Shown: positions 9,366 through 17,620 of the stretch, one piece after another
Layout of the letters: every line of letters starts with the position of its first letter
Position numbering within the stretch: position 1 is the stretch's first letter
Source of the DNA: JAJDAT01 sp964344185
Lineage (GTDB): Bacteria; Nitrospinota; Nitrospinia; Nitrospinales; JAJDAT01
Assembly (NCBI GenBank): GCA_964344185.1
Contig: CAYFMN010000019.1
Coordinates: forward strand, 30,827-94,826
Reading direction: 5' to 3'
DNA length: 64,000 nucleotides
Position numbers and translations under genes: made by a program
Notes under the pieces: model-generated
The model's database searches: none
The model's input: only the letters and a program-made list of their open reading frames with translations
What the model was told of the DNA's origin: nothing

Positions 9366-10403
9366 ATGGGTAATGATAGCATAGCTCTCTATTTAGAGGA
9401 AAAAATATCCGATATTTGGAATGAGTCTGTTGAAAATTTAAAAATAGATACTTTGCCTGGAGACGCATCCAATAGAAAATATCATCGAGTTTTCGAAGAC
9501 GGTAAATCGCAAAATAATCGACGATTGATTGTAATGGAGTTAGAAAAACCACAGCCAGACTCGGAACTGGACTTTGTAGTAATGACAAAGTATCTGGATG
9601 AATGCGGTTTGCCAGTGCCAAAGCTTTTTCACTACGACAAGGAAAAAGGTTTTCTTTTGTTAGAGGATTTTGGAGATCAACTTTTACAGGATCTGGTCGG
9701 TCCGCAAGCAGGACGCAACGATAAATTAGTATGGTATCGGAAAGCCATTGATATGTTGATCCTATTGCAAGCGCAAGGTTCTCGAAGATCAAATCCAAAC
9801 TGCCCGGCTTTTAATCGACGTTTTGATCTTGAAAAATTAATGTTCGAGATGAATTTTATGATTGAATACTTTTTAAAAGGTTTAAAAAAATGCGAACCTG
9901 CGGAAAGTGAAGTTGGAAAAATTAAAAGTGTTTTAACCTCGCTTTGCCAAATACTGGCGGATCAAGAGACTTATCTAGCGCATAGAGACTTTCATAGCCG
10001 TAATATTATGGTCCAAAATGGCGAACTAAAAATGATCGACTTTCAAGACGCCCGATTGGGGCCGCGTCAGTATGATTTGGTTTCTTTATTAAGGGATTCA
10101 TACGTAGAGTTAGATGATTCTTTTGTCGACGAAATGATAGTTTATTTTATAGATAAGTTAGAAGAATCCGGCGCCGAGAAAATTAACAGGATTGAATTTA
10201 GAAAAATTTTTGATTTTATGTCAGTACAAAGAAATTTAAAGGCTATAGGAACATTTGCTTTTCAAAAAACTAAAATGGGCGTTGATCGTTATTTAGAAGA
10301 TATTCCAAGAACTCTTGGCTATGTTAAGAAAACTCTGGCTCGCCAGCCTGAACTTTTTAATATTAAAACTGTTTTAGGCAAATATATTCCTGAAATCGTT
10401 TAG
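9366..10403 (+). CDS. Phosphotransferase, AmgK-like sugar kinase
   Basis: 345 aa, aminoglycoside-phosphotransferase (APH) fold. The N-terminal LPGDASNRKYHRV is the glycine-rich nucleotide loop of AmgK-like kinases. The catalytic loop is AHRDFHSRNIM (D208 base, N213) and the metal-binding Asp is in MIDFQDARLGPRQYDL (D225). AmgK homologues phosphorylate N-acetylmuramate/N-acetylglucosamine at the anomeric position in cell-wall recycling; the usual partner nucleotidyltransferase MurU is not next to it, so the substrate is inferred only. No strong ribosome-binding site is seen at ATG 9366. The lptG gene follows 52 bp downstream. Confidence 0.75.
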   Translation: MGNDSIALYLEEKISDIWNESVENLKIDTLPGDASNRKYHRVFEDGKSQNNRRLIVMELEKPQPDSELDFVVMTKYLDECGLPVPKLFHYDKEKGFLLLEDFGDQLLQDLVGPQAGRNDKLVWYRKAIDMLILLQAQGSRRSNPNCPAFNRRFDLEKLMFEMNFMIEYFLKGLKKCEPAESEVGKIKSVLTSLCQILADQETYLAHRDFHSRNIMVQNGELKMIDFQDARLGPRQYDLVSLLRDSYVELDDSFVDEMIVYFIDKLEESGAEKINRIEFRKIFDFMSVQRNLKAIGTFAFQKTKMGVDRYLEDIPRTLGYVKKTLARQPELFNIKTVLGKYIPEIV

Positions 10404-10455
10404 CCGGAGACTCTAGCATTTTTAAATATATGACTATTAGTCGGAAACGTTGTCA

Positions 10456-11556
10456 ATGAGACTATTAAAACGATATGTGTTAAAGAAATTTTTATCCGTT
10501 TATGCATTAACGTTGATATCGCTAATCGGCGTATTTTTGTTGGTCGATTTTTTTGAGCGAGTGGATGAGTTCTTGGTTAAAGGCTCCAGTTGGTTTGATT
10601 TGTTTGCTTACTATTTTTATAAGATTCCGTTTATTTTTTTCTTCATAGCTCCACAATCTGTTTTGTTGGCTACAGTGGTTACCTTAGCCGCTTTTGCTAG
10701 AAATAACGAGTTTACCGCCATGAAAGCCTGCGGAATTGGAGTTACAGGAATAACCATTCCGATTGTCGTAGCGGCGTTTTTTATTGGAGTGGCTGTTATA
10801 GCCTGTAATGAGTATGTTGCTCCTGAAGCGAATCGGAAAATGAATTATATTCTGAATGTTAAAGTACGTGGTAGGCAACCTATGGGAGCGGTTCAACGAG
10901 ATAAACTTTGGTTTCGGTCATCCAATGGTTGGCTTTGTAATGTGAATTATTATGATCCGAATAAATCGCTGATGAAACGAGTTAGTTTGTTTATTTATGG
11001 GGCTGATAATCGGTTGGAAAGAAGAATCGATTCAGCCGCGGCTATTTGGAATGGAAGAGAATGGGAATTTACAAATGGGTATATACGGGACTTTGGCCCA
11101 GATGAAGTCGTGAATACGCAATATTTTGATAGAAAGGTATTTCCATTACCTGAAACTCCAAAAGATTTAAATAAAGCTCAAAAAAAACCTGAAGAAATGA
11201 GCGTAAGCGAGATGTACAGAGACATTAAGGCCACCGCCGTGGAAGGAAAAGATTCTTCCAGGATGTGGGTGGATTTACATCATAAGTTTTCATATCCGTT
11301 TATAGGAGTCGTTCTGGCATTAATTGGAATTCCATTGTCCTTACGTTCGAATAGATCTGGAGGAGTTTTATTTTCGGTAGGATTGAGTTTAGGTTTGGGT
11401 TTTGTTTTTTCGTTTATCTATGCGATGGGAATTTCACTGGGACATGGCGGTACTTTCAGCCCGTTTCTTGCCGCTTGGGGGCCAAACATCATCTTTTCTT
11501 GCGTTGGTTTTTATCTGTTGCTGACTTTGGACAGTACGAAAGTTTTGCCCATATGA
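10456..11556 (+). CDS. lptG: LptF/LptG family permease of the LPS export ABC transporter
   Basis: 366 aa, YjgP/YjgQ family: N-terminal MRLLKRYVLKKFL, three to four N-terminal helices, a periplasmic beta-rich domain (about 130-270) and C-terminal helices (SYPFIGVVLALIGIPLS). It would form part of the LptB2FG complex that extracts lipopolysaccharide from the inner membrane. The single-gene context is typical of lineages where lptF and lptG are apart; LptG is preferred over LptF by the short N-terminus but is not certain. The ATG at 10456 is preferred over a TTG six bases upstream. The stop overlaps the next start (ATGA). Confidence 0.85.
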   Translation: MRLLKRYVLKKFLSVYALTLISLIGVFLLVDFFERVDEFLVKGSSWFDLFAYYFYKIPFIFFFIAPQSVLLATVVTLAAFARNNEFTAMKACGIGVTGITIPIVVAAFFIGVAVIACNEYVAPEANRKMNYILNVKVRGRQPMGAVQRDKLWFRSSNGWLCNVNYYDPNKSLMKRVSLFIYGADNRLERRIDSAAAIWNGREWEFTNGYIRDFGPDEVVNTQYFDRKVFPLPETPKDLNKAQKKPEEMSVSEMYRDIKATAVEGKDSSRMWVDLHHKFSYPFIGVVLALIGIPLSLRSNRSGGVLFSVGLSLGLGFVFSFIYAMGISLGHGGTFSPFLAAWGPNIIFSCVGFYLLLTLDSTKVLPI

Positions 11557-12479
11557 CAGTCGTTAAAAAAGTGGCCTCCATAGATATTGGAACCAATACC
11601 ATTCGAATGGCCGTTTGGGAAAAAGATTCGCTTGGAAATTTTCGCGAGATCCATTCCAATCGAGCTATTGTTCGATTGGGAGAAGGAATGAACTCTGGAA
11701 AAAAATTATTAGATCATCGTATCGAAAAAGCTATAGATGTTTTGTCTGGTTTTAAAGATGAATGCAAAGAAATAGGCGATGTAAAAATATGCGCCGTTGC
11801 CACGAGCGCGGTTCGGGAAGCGGAAAATAAAGCTGAATTTGTGGAAAAAGTTAAAAATGAAACGAATATCGAAATAAAGGTTATACCTTGGGAAGAAGAA
11901 GCCCGTTTAACCTTGAAGGGTATATTTTGGCGTCTTCCAGCAGAAGATTCAGTAACGTTGAGTTTCGATATTGGCGGAGGGAGCACAGAGTTCATACTTT
12001 CAAAAGGAAATCAATTGATCCAAACTTTTGGATCAAAGTTGGGAGTGGTTAGGCTAACTGAAAGATTTCTAACAAAACACCCGGTCGATGCTAAAGAATA
12101 TGATTTGTTGGTTGATTTTCTTCGGGAGGAAATAAAAAAAATCCATGAAAACTTTTCAAAACCGGTAATTTCAAGAATCATTGGAACGGCGGGAACGGTG
12201 ACTACACTGGCCGCGATTAAAGACAATGTGGTTCCATACGATCCGGAAAAAATCCACGGGATGACTTTAAGATTGAGTCAAATTAAGGAAATACAAGAAA
12301 CTCTAAAAAAGATGGATCTTGAAGAACGTATAAAATTGCCTGCTTTAGAACGTGGACGGGAAGATTTAATTATTTCTGGAACCGCTATAGCAATACAAGT
12401 TATGGAAGTTTTTGAAATTGAAGATTTGACCGTTTGCGAGTATGGATTGCGAGAGGGAACGATTTTAAGTAACTTCTAA
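11553..12479 (+). CDS. Ppx/GppA exopolyphosphatase family phosphatase
   Basis: 308 aa, ASKHA fold. VASIDIGTNTIRMAV is the phosphate-1 loop, TSAVREAEN and SFDIGGGSTEFILS the phosphate-2 region, RIIGTAGTVTTLAA follows. Short form without the C-terminal HD-like domain, like many Ppx2/GppA proteins that hydrolyse polyphosphate or pppGpp. ATG at 11553 overlaps the lptG stop by four bases. The last codons (Leu-Ser-Asn-Phe-stop) lie within the left arm of a dispersed repeat, so the C-terminus appears to have been rewritten by its insertion. Confidence 0.85.
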   Translation: MTVVKKVASIDIGTNTIRMAVWEKDSLGNFREIHSNRAIVRLGEGMNSGKKLLDHRIEKAIDVLSGFKDECKEIGDVKICAVATSAVREAENKAEFVEKVKNETNIEIKVIPWEEEARLTLKGIFWRLPAEDSVTLSFDIGGGSTEFILSKGNQLIQTFGSKLGVVRLTERFLTKHPVDAKEYDLLVDFLREEIKKIHENFSKPVISRIIGTAGTVTTLAAIKDNVVPYDPEKIHGMTLRLSQIKEIQETLKKMDLEERIKLPALERGREDLIISGTAIAIQVMEVFEIEDLTVCEYGLREGTILSNF

Positions 12480-12540
12480 AAAATCAGATTTCAGGCAATG
12501 GTAAACCAGTAAAAATGCCAATTATTAGAGGTCTCCTTTA
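12465..12540. repeat. Interspersed palindromic element, copy 2 (shortened)
   Basis: Starts TTAAGTAACTTCTAAAAAAT, retains GTAAACCAGTAAAAATGCCA and ends TTAGAGGTCTCCTTTA. The central hairpin (GCCTGGC/GCCAGGC in other copies) is largely deleted, leaving about 76 bp. It overlaps the final codons and stop of the ppx/gppA gene. Confidence 0.8.
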
Positions 12541-12744
12541 GATAGTTTTCAAACGTTGGAAAACCCCTGAAATGTGAAAGTTGTTTCCCCAATAAAAGTT
12601 TAAAATTGAAAAAACTTCGGAAAAATTGCTTAGTGAGTTGACTTCTTTCTTATTTTATTCCGGTTTTACTTGGAGAATCGATTCTAGTCTGCTATAAACG
12701 TAAGATCACTCAACATTCAGAAATCCAATTATTTACGAAGAATC

Positions 12745-14538
12745 ATGACGAAGCCAAAAACCAGTAAATCAAAAAAACAAGCCGGTAAAAAAGCCAAAAC
12801 CCAATCGAATTTGCCAATGAAAGGTAGAGATATCCTTGTCAAAAGTTTGGAAAACGAAGGATGCGATGTATTGTTTGGTTACCCTGGCGGCGCTTCGATG
12901 GAAATTCATCAAGCTTTAACATGCACCAAAAAAATTCGAATGGTATTACCCAGGCATGAGCAAGGCGGTTCTTTTGCCGCTTGTGGTTATGCGCGCGTTA
13001 CTGGAAGACCTGGCGTTTGTCTTGCCACTTCTGGTCCTGGAGCCACTAATTTGATTACCGGTATCATAGACGCAAAAATGGATTCCATTCCAATGGTTGC
13101 CATCACGGGCCAGGTTCCTTCGCCGGTGATTGGAAGCGACGCGTTTCAAGAAACCGATATTGTGGGAGCTACCTACCCACTGGTAAAACATAGCTATCTT
13201 GTTCAGGATATTAAAGATATACCTCAAGTCGTTCACGAAGCGTTTAAAATTGCTGTTAGCGGTCGGCCTGGGCCAGTGTTGATTGATATTCCAAAAAATA
13301 TTCAACAGCAAGAGACCATTCCCGATTTTTCCGTAAAATTTGATTTGAAAAGCTATAAGCCGAACCTCGAACCTTCTATGCTTCAAGTCAAAAAAGCTGC
13401 GCACGCCATTATGGAGGCGAAAAGACCGTTAATATATGCTGGAGGCGGTATTATTGCGGCGGAAGCTTCTGATGAATTAAGGAAATTTGTTAAAACAACG
13501 GGTATTCCAATAACGAATACGGTTATGGGGTTGGGTTCTTATCCAATGAATGATCCGCTTTCGTTGCATATGTTGGGTATGCATGGCGCGGTTTACGCAA
13601 ATATCGCTATTAATCATGCCGATTTGGTTATTGCCCTGGGCGTTCGATTTGACGACCGCGTGACCGGTAAATTATCAGAATTTTGTAAAAACGCTAAGTT
13701 TATCCATGTAGATATTGACGCGTCCGAAATAAATAAAAATATTTCTATAGACATCCCAATTCAGGGAGACGTTAAACGAACTTTGAAGTTACTAAATGGT
13801 TTAGTAAAACCAAAGAAAGACATAGCTCCTTGGATAAAAGAAGTTAAAGGGTGGAAGAAAGAATTCCCTCTTCATTATGAGGAACATGAAAAAGACATAG
13901 TTCCACAACATGTTATTTGTGAAACCCAAAAGCTTGCGGCAAAAGACGCGATTGTTTCAGTGGGCGTTGGTCAGCATCAAATGTGGGTGGCTCAGTTTTG
14001 GAGATTTGAAGAACCAAGGCGCTGGCTAAGTTCCTCAGGATTAGGAGCAATGGGATTTGGATTGCCTGCGGCAATGGGAGCGCAAGTCGCTTTTCCAAAA
14101 AGGCAAGTTATTAATTTTGAAGGAGACGGCAGTTTCTTAATGAATATCCAGGAACTGCAAACTCTAAAGATAGAAAACATACCCGTAAAAAACATCGTAT
14201 TAAACAACGCCCATTTGGGAATGGTTGCGCAATGGGAAGACCGGTTTTATAAATCTCTTCGCGGTCACACGTTTATCGGCGACGCAAATTTTGCTGAAAT
14301 AGCCCATGCTTTTGGAATTAAATCCGCCAGCATATCTAAGCCGGAAGAACTAATTCCAGCATTAAAGAAGATGTTGAAGCACGACGGTCCCTACGTTTTA
14401 GACGTTAAATATCCTTACGACGACAAAAGTAGAGGCCATGTTATGCCGATGATTCCAAGCGGGCATACCTATCTAGATACTCTTCTGGACGAAAAGCATT
14501 CTCTTCGGGAGTATTGGCAGAACAAGGGAATTTTGTAA
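12745..14538 (+). CDS. ilvB: Acetolactate synthase large subunit
   Basis: 597 aa thiamine-diphosphate enzyme, first step of valine/leucine/isoleucine synthesis. Catalytic Glu is in VLPRHEQGGSFAA; the ThDP/Mg2+ site is EGDGSFLMN...NNAHLGMV; the FAD-binding middle domain holds LGVRFDDRVTGKLSEF. Length and motifs match catalytic subunits. The first ~25 residues are an unusual Lys-rich extension (SKSKKQAGKKAKTQ). No ilvN regulatory subunit or ilvC follows, unlike the common operon. ATG at 12745 has a weak GAAGAA upstream; the 204-bp leader shows no clear attenuator. A strong terminator begins 13 bp after the stop. Confidence 0.93.
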   Translation: MTKPKTSKSKKQAGKKAKTQSNLPMKGRDILVKSLENEGCDVLFGYPGGASMEIHQALTCTKKIRMVLPRHEQGGSFAACGYARVTGRPGVCLATSGPGATNLITGIIDAKMDSIPMVAITGQVPSPVIGSDAFQETDIVGATYPLVKHSYLVQDIKDIPQVVHEAFKIAVSGRPGPVLIDIPKNIQQQETIPDFSVKFDLKSYKPNLEPSMLQVKKAAHAIMEAKRPLIYAGGGIIAAEASDELRKFVKTTGIPITNTVMGLGSYPMNDPLSLHMLGMHGAVYANIAINHADLVIALGVRFDDRVTGKLSEFCKNAKFIHVDIDASEINKNISIDIPIQGDVKRTLKLLNGLVKPKKDIAPWIKEVKGWKKEFPLHYEEHEKDIVPQHVICETQKLAAKDAIVSVGVGQHQMWVAQFWRFEEPRRWLSSSGLGAMGFGLPAAMGAQVAFPKRQVINFEGDGSFLMNIQELQTLKIENIPVKNIVLNNAHLGMVAQWEDRFYKSLRGHTFIGDANFAEIAHAFGIKSASISKPEELIPALKKMLKHDGPYVLDVKYPYDDKSRGHVMPMIPSGHTYLDTLLDEKHSLREYWQNKGIL

Positions 14539-14551
14539 AACTTAAAGGAAG

Positions 14552-14588
14552 CGTCGGACCAAAACTCACAAAGTTTTTTGGTCCGACG
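14552..14588. terminator. Bidirectional terminator after ilvB
   Basis: Perfect 13-bp stem CGTCGGACCAAAA / TTTTGGTCCGACG with an 11-nt loop, followed by a T-rich run on the plus strand. It overlaps the last codons of the convergent minus-strand gene (stop at 14566-14568), so the hairpin is partly coding. Confidence 0.85.
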
Positions 14589-15498
14589 GCTTTGTTTTAT
14601 CTTCTGGCTTATATTCGTTGTAGGCCCTTGTTATATTTTGATCCAGCAGTTCTTTATGCCTCCAATGGCCATACTTTCCGTTTAATACTTTATGGACTGC
14701 CGGAACTATCTCCGCAAGCGACTTACCGTCCTCAATCATTTTGGTGACGTGATATTTTAGGTCGATAAAATAATGTCGCATTTGTATTATCACAGGCTTA
14801 AAACCGATTTCTCCAGTTCCAGGTATTACGATTTCAACGTCCAAATCCTCTAGCCAGTAAAGATTTTTAATCCAATTTTCAATTAAGCTGGATGATAAAT
14901 CGGGGAATTCATTATTAAGAGCCAAGCCTCCGGTGACAACCGCTCTATGCTCAGGTAGGAATACAAAAGTATCGCCGTCTGTTAAGCTGGGGTCGGCATG
15001 TTTTGCTTCAAGCAGGAAACCGCCGTAGAATAAGTCGATTTCGTTTTTAAAAGTAAAGTTTGGTGGAAATAATTTTACTGTGTCCCAATCGGAAGTCCCG
15101 GCCTTTTTAGTTTCTTCCAGGTGTCTTTGACCCTTTTTGCCCCCCAGCGCTTTTTGAGCGTTTTTATGGCCGATAATTAAATCAGCGTCTTGGAAAACTT
15201 GATTTGCAAACGTAGCTTTCCCCAAATAACTGGTGTTTATAACGGCTTTGATAGGCAGGTCGGTTCGTTTGCGTATTTCTTCAAAGACTTTTTTACCATG
15301 CTTTGGAGTCCCTCCAGGATCTATAACGATAACCCCTTTGGGAGTTATGATAAAAGTAGTATTATAGCTTTTATCGTTGTCCGGAATTGAAACGAAAACG
15401 TTTTTAAAAACACGTTGAGTTTTTACCTCCGCTGAAGAATCGCTGACAAAAGTAAAAATAAAGCTGATGATAAAAATCAAATATGAAGCAAATTTCAT
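14566..15498 (-). CDS. Secreted metallo-beta-lactamase-fold protein lacking zinc ligands
   Basis: About 310 aa with an N-terminal signal peptide (hydrophobic 5-18, cleavage near DSSA-E). The fold is recognisable: NTTFIITPKGVIVIDPGGTP, then a site where NTHxHxDHxGGN is expected but NTSYLGKATFAN is present, then DGDTFVFLPEHRAVVTGG (expected TGD) and VIPGTGEIG (expected PGHG). All usual zinc-binding His/Asp positions are replaced, so it is probably not a hydrolase and may be a binding or scaffold protein. ATG at 15498 has AGGTGG close upstream; a GTG at 15504 is an alternative. The stop overlaps the ilvB terminator. Confidence 0.75.
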   Translation of the reverse strand: MKFASYLIFIISFIFTFVSDSSAEVKTQRVFKNVFVSIPDNDKSYNTTFIITPKGVIVIDPGGTPKHGKKVFEEIRKRTDLPIKAVINTSYLGKATFANQVFQDADLIIGHKNAQKALGGKKGQRHLEETKKAGTSDWDTVKLFPPNFTFKNEIDLFYGGFLLEAKHADPSLTDGDTFVFLPEHRAVVTGGLALNNEFPDLSSSLIENWIKNLYWLEDLDVEIVIPGTGEIGFKPVIIQMRHYFIDLKYHVTKMIEDGKSLAEIVPAVHKVLNGKYGHWRHKELLDQNITRAYNEYKPEDKTKPSDQKTL

Positions 15499-15695
15499 AG
15501 CCACCTGGAAAAACTAAAATTATTAATTGAAAATTTAACCTTAAATTGAGATTTAGCGGTTAAGGGTCTGTTAAGAAGACTGCTAAAGGAGTAAAATATT
15601 CTTTTTTTATTAATTGGTGGACATAGTACCATAACAGATAGAGGCAAAAGAAACCTTTTGATAGACAGCGAGTAAAGAGAATACTAAAATAAAAA

Positions 15696-15802
15696 TAAGT
15701 GAACCTCTAAAAATTCAGATTTGTCAGGAGCCTGGCCATTAAATTTAAGAGCCTGACGATAGCAAACCGGTAAAAATGCCAATTATTTAGAGGCCCTCAT
15801 AA
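15696..15802. repeat. Interspersed palindromic element, copy 3
   Basis: Starts TAAGTGAACCTCTAAAAATT and ends TTAGAGGCCCTCATAA. The centre AGCCTGGC...AGCCTGACG keeps the hairpin in weakened form. It lies in the 343-bp space between the divergently transcribed MBL-fold gene and sspB, about 40 bp ahead of sspB. No other clear signal is seen in that space. Confidence 0.85.
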
Positions 15803-15841
15803 ATTAGTTTTGAACTGCCATCGATGTTTTTTCTTCAAACT

Positions 15842-16357
15842 ATGGAATCGGAATCAAAAAATAAAAAAGACTTATTGTTGTATCTTCTGGAAAAAGGAGA
15901 CGCAATGGTGTGTTTGGACGCTCGTCGAGGAGATGTGGACGTTCCAACAAACCATAAGGGGAACTCCTCTTTAAGTTTGATTTTGAATCTGAATTTTCGT
16001 AGACCGTTAGATATTTTGGACGATGGAATTTATGCAACGTTGTCTTTTCAAGGTAGACCTTATCAATGCGTTATACCATTTGAAGCGGTTTGGGCTATTT
16101 TTGTGCCGTCTTTCCAGGAGGGACAAGTTTGGGAAGGGAGTATTCCAGACGACGTTCAGTTTGATCCAAAATTGGCCGCAGCGGGCAAGCCTAAAAAGTA
16201 ACAGCAAGCCTTAAAAGCTGTTCCCAATCCAAAAGCAAAAAAAGAAGAAAAAATAGAAAAAATAGAAAAAAACGAAGAAGAAGTTGCAGAAGAGCCTGCG
16301 GCTATCAAACCCACCCCGGCCAAACGGGACAGAAGCCATTTAAGAGTTATAAAATAA
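15842..16357 (+). CDS. sspB: ClpXP adaptor SspB, interrupted by one in-frame TAA
   Basis: Residues 1-119 match the SspB fold: LLLYLLEKGDAMVCLDA (helix and first strand), LILNLNFRRPL, then the substrate-groove strand YQCVIPFEAVWAIF. SspB delivers ssrA-tagged and other substrates to ClpXP. A TAA at 16199-16201 stops the frame after AAAGKPKK, yet the same frame continues for 51 codons: a charged Lys/Glu/Pro/Ala linker ending RSHLRVIK then TAA (16355-16357). That ending closely resembles the ClpX-binding XB motif at the extreme C-terminus of known SspB proteins (RxxLRVVK type). The internal TAA is therefore a recent nonsense change, a sequence error or a recoded stop. ATG 15842 is chosen; ATG 15824 is possible. 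Confidence 0.85.
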
Positions 16358-16436
16358 CTGTTTCGATCAATTTTTTTTTTACAAAGTAGCGGAGATAGTT
16401 TAAAATTTATCATCATAAATAACGATCCCCTTGTTG

Positions 16437-16475
16437 ACCGCCAGATAAATGGTTATGTGTCTCTTGGCGGTTTTA
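16437..16475 (+). terminator. Terminator after sspB
   Basis: ACCGCCA pairs with TGGCGGT followed by TTTT, 80 bp past the sspB tail. Confidence 0.55.
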
Positions 16476-16530
16476 GAGAAGAAATTTTTAAAGCCTGGAA
16501 ATTTCCTTAAAAAAGATAAATATGAATAAT

Positions 16531-16607
16531 GGTGGGCGTAGCTCAGTTGGTAGAGTACTGGATTGTGGCTCCAGTTGTCGCGGGTTCAAATCCCGTCGCT
16601 CACCCCA
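16531..16607 (+). tRNA. tRNA-His (GTG)
   Basis: Cloverleaf with acceptor GTGGGCG/CGCTCAC, an extra 5' G opposite C73 (the histidine identity feature), anticodon loop TTGTGGC giving GTG, T-loop TTCAAAT and an encoded CCA end. Confidence 0.95.
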
Positions 16608-16615
16608 TAAAATTT

Positions 16616-16692
16616 GCGCCAGTAGCTCAGCTGGATAGAGTACCGGACTTCGAATCCGATGGTCGCAGGTTCGAATCCTGCCTGGCGTGCCA
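16616..16692 (+). tRNA. tRNA-Arg (TCG)
   Basis: Acceptor GCGCCAG/CTGGCGT (G-U first pair), D-arm GCTCAGCTGGATAGAGT, anticodon loop CTTCGAA giving TCG, T-arm GCAGG-TTCGAAT-CCTGC and an encoded CCA. Eight bp behind tRNA-His, so likely one transcript. Confidence 0.95.
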
Positions 16693-16730
16693 AGAATTCC
16701 CGTTCCATAGTTGAGGCGGAGAAAATGACA

Positions 16731-16751
16731 TTTCCCATTGAAAATGGGAAA
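16731..16751 (+). terminator. Hairpin after the tRNA pair
   Basis: TTTCCCATT/AATGGGAAA nine-bp stem with a 3-nt loop, between the tRNAs and the Spy-like gene. No long T run, so it may be a processing or attenuation hairpin. Confidence 0.45.
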
Positions 16752-16788
16752 ACGGGAGATTTTTGAAAGATATAGTCGGAGGTAAATC

Positions 16789-17505
16789 ATGCAAATCAAA
16801 ACCATAAAACGCTTGTCGGCGTTATTTATAGCGGGATGTTTTATTTTCGTCTTATCTATAGGTACTACTTGGGCGGATGACGGCGTCGCTCATATATCGG
16901 GAATGGGGACAGGCGGCGGACATCATGTTAGCGGAGCCGATACCCACGGTAAATCGGAAGGCAGCAAAAGCAAACACGGCGTTTACAGCCATAACAAGAA
17001 ACATGCAGAGGGCAGCAAAGGAAGAACTTGGGGGCGAGGAACTTACAAAAAACATGGATATGCTTCAAAACACTCTGAGGGGAGTCGCGGCAAGAGGCAT
17101 AGTGGTCACTCCTCAGGCCATGGATACGGTCACAAAAGCCATAGCGGTAGCAAGCGCGGCGGCCATGGGCATTACAGTAAAGACCCGTTCAAGCATGTAT
17201 TGCAATTCAAGCATCAGTTAGGATTGACTGAAGAGCAAGTCGCAGAGATTAAAAAACAGCAATTTGAATATGAGAAGATTTCGATAAGATCCCATGCGGC
17301 CCATAAAATAGCGCATATGGAGTTAGACCGCGTAATTCATTCAGAAAATGTAGACGAAGCAAAAGCGAGGCAGTTAGCTGAGGAAATAGCGGAATCTAAA
17401 ACCAGGAAAATAAAAGCGATGGTAGAAGGCAAATTAGCCGTTATGCGGGTTTTAACCGCCGATCAAAAAAGAATCATAAGTCGGATGTACAATCGACACA
17501 ATTAA
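16789..17505 (+). CDS. His-rich Spy/CpxP-like periplasmic protein (paralogue A)
   Basis: 238 aa with a signal peptide (hydrophobic 10-27, cleavage near TTWA-D). Residues ~30-128 are low-complexity and His/Gly/Ser/Lys-rich with recurring EGS-(K/R) units (KSEGSKSK, HAEGSKGR, HSEGSRGK), suited to metal binding. Residues ~130-238 are all-helical and resemble Spy/CpxP/ZraP, with the LTxxQ signatures LTEEQVAEIKKQQ and LTADQKRIISRM. Family members are periplasmic chaperones or zinc-responsive proteins. GGAGGT precedes ATG 16789. A paralogue with the same architecture is at 45636-46271. Confidence 0.75.
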   Translation: MQIKTIKRLSALFIAGCFIFVLSIGTTWADDGVAHISGMGTGGGHHVSGADTHGKSEGSKSKHGVYSHNKKHAEGSKGRTWGRGTYKKHGYASKHSEGSRGKRHSGHSSGHGYGHKSHSGSKRGGHGHYSKDPFKHVLQFKHQLGLTEEQVAEIKKQQFEYEKISIRSHAAHKIAHMELDRVIHSENVDEAKARQLAEEIAESKTRKIKAMVEGKLAVMRVLTADQKRIISRMYNRHN

Positions 17506-17535
17506 GTGTACAATAGGTAAAAATAAATTAGAAAT

Positions 17536-17613
17536 CGGGGCATAGCGCAGCCTGGCTAGCGCACCTGCTTTGGGAGCAGGGGGTCCCAGGTTCAAATCCT
17601 GGTGCCCCGACCA
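17536..17613 (+). tRNA. tRNA-Pro (TGG)
   Basis: Acceptor CGGGGCA/TGCCCCG, anticodon loop centre TTTGGGA giving TGG, T-arm CCAGG-TTCAAAT-CCTGG, encoded CCA. Its 3' half is duplicated at 20992 and, in decayed form, at 21886, marking it as an integration target. Confidence 0.95.
17568..17598 (+). repeat. Candidate attachment core within tRNA-Pro
   Basis: 31-bp segment from CTTTGGGAGCAGGGGG to GGTTCAAATC inside tRNA-Pro, repeated exactly at 20992-21022. It spans the anticodon-loop to T-loop region, a classic site for tyrosine-recombinase islands. Confidence 0.8.
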
Positions 17614-17620
17614 TTAAATC

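Noticed and set aside
9340..9798. Minus-strand 152-codon ORF
   Set aside because: Antisense to the AmgK-like kinase with no family features; a shadow frame.
12541..12744. Riboswitch or leucine-type attenuator ahead of ilvB
   Set aside because: No leader peptide rich in branched amino acids and no terminator/antiterminator pair could be drawn.
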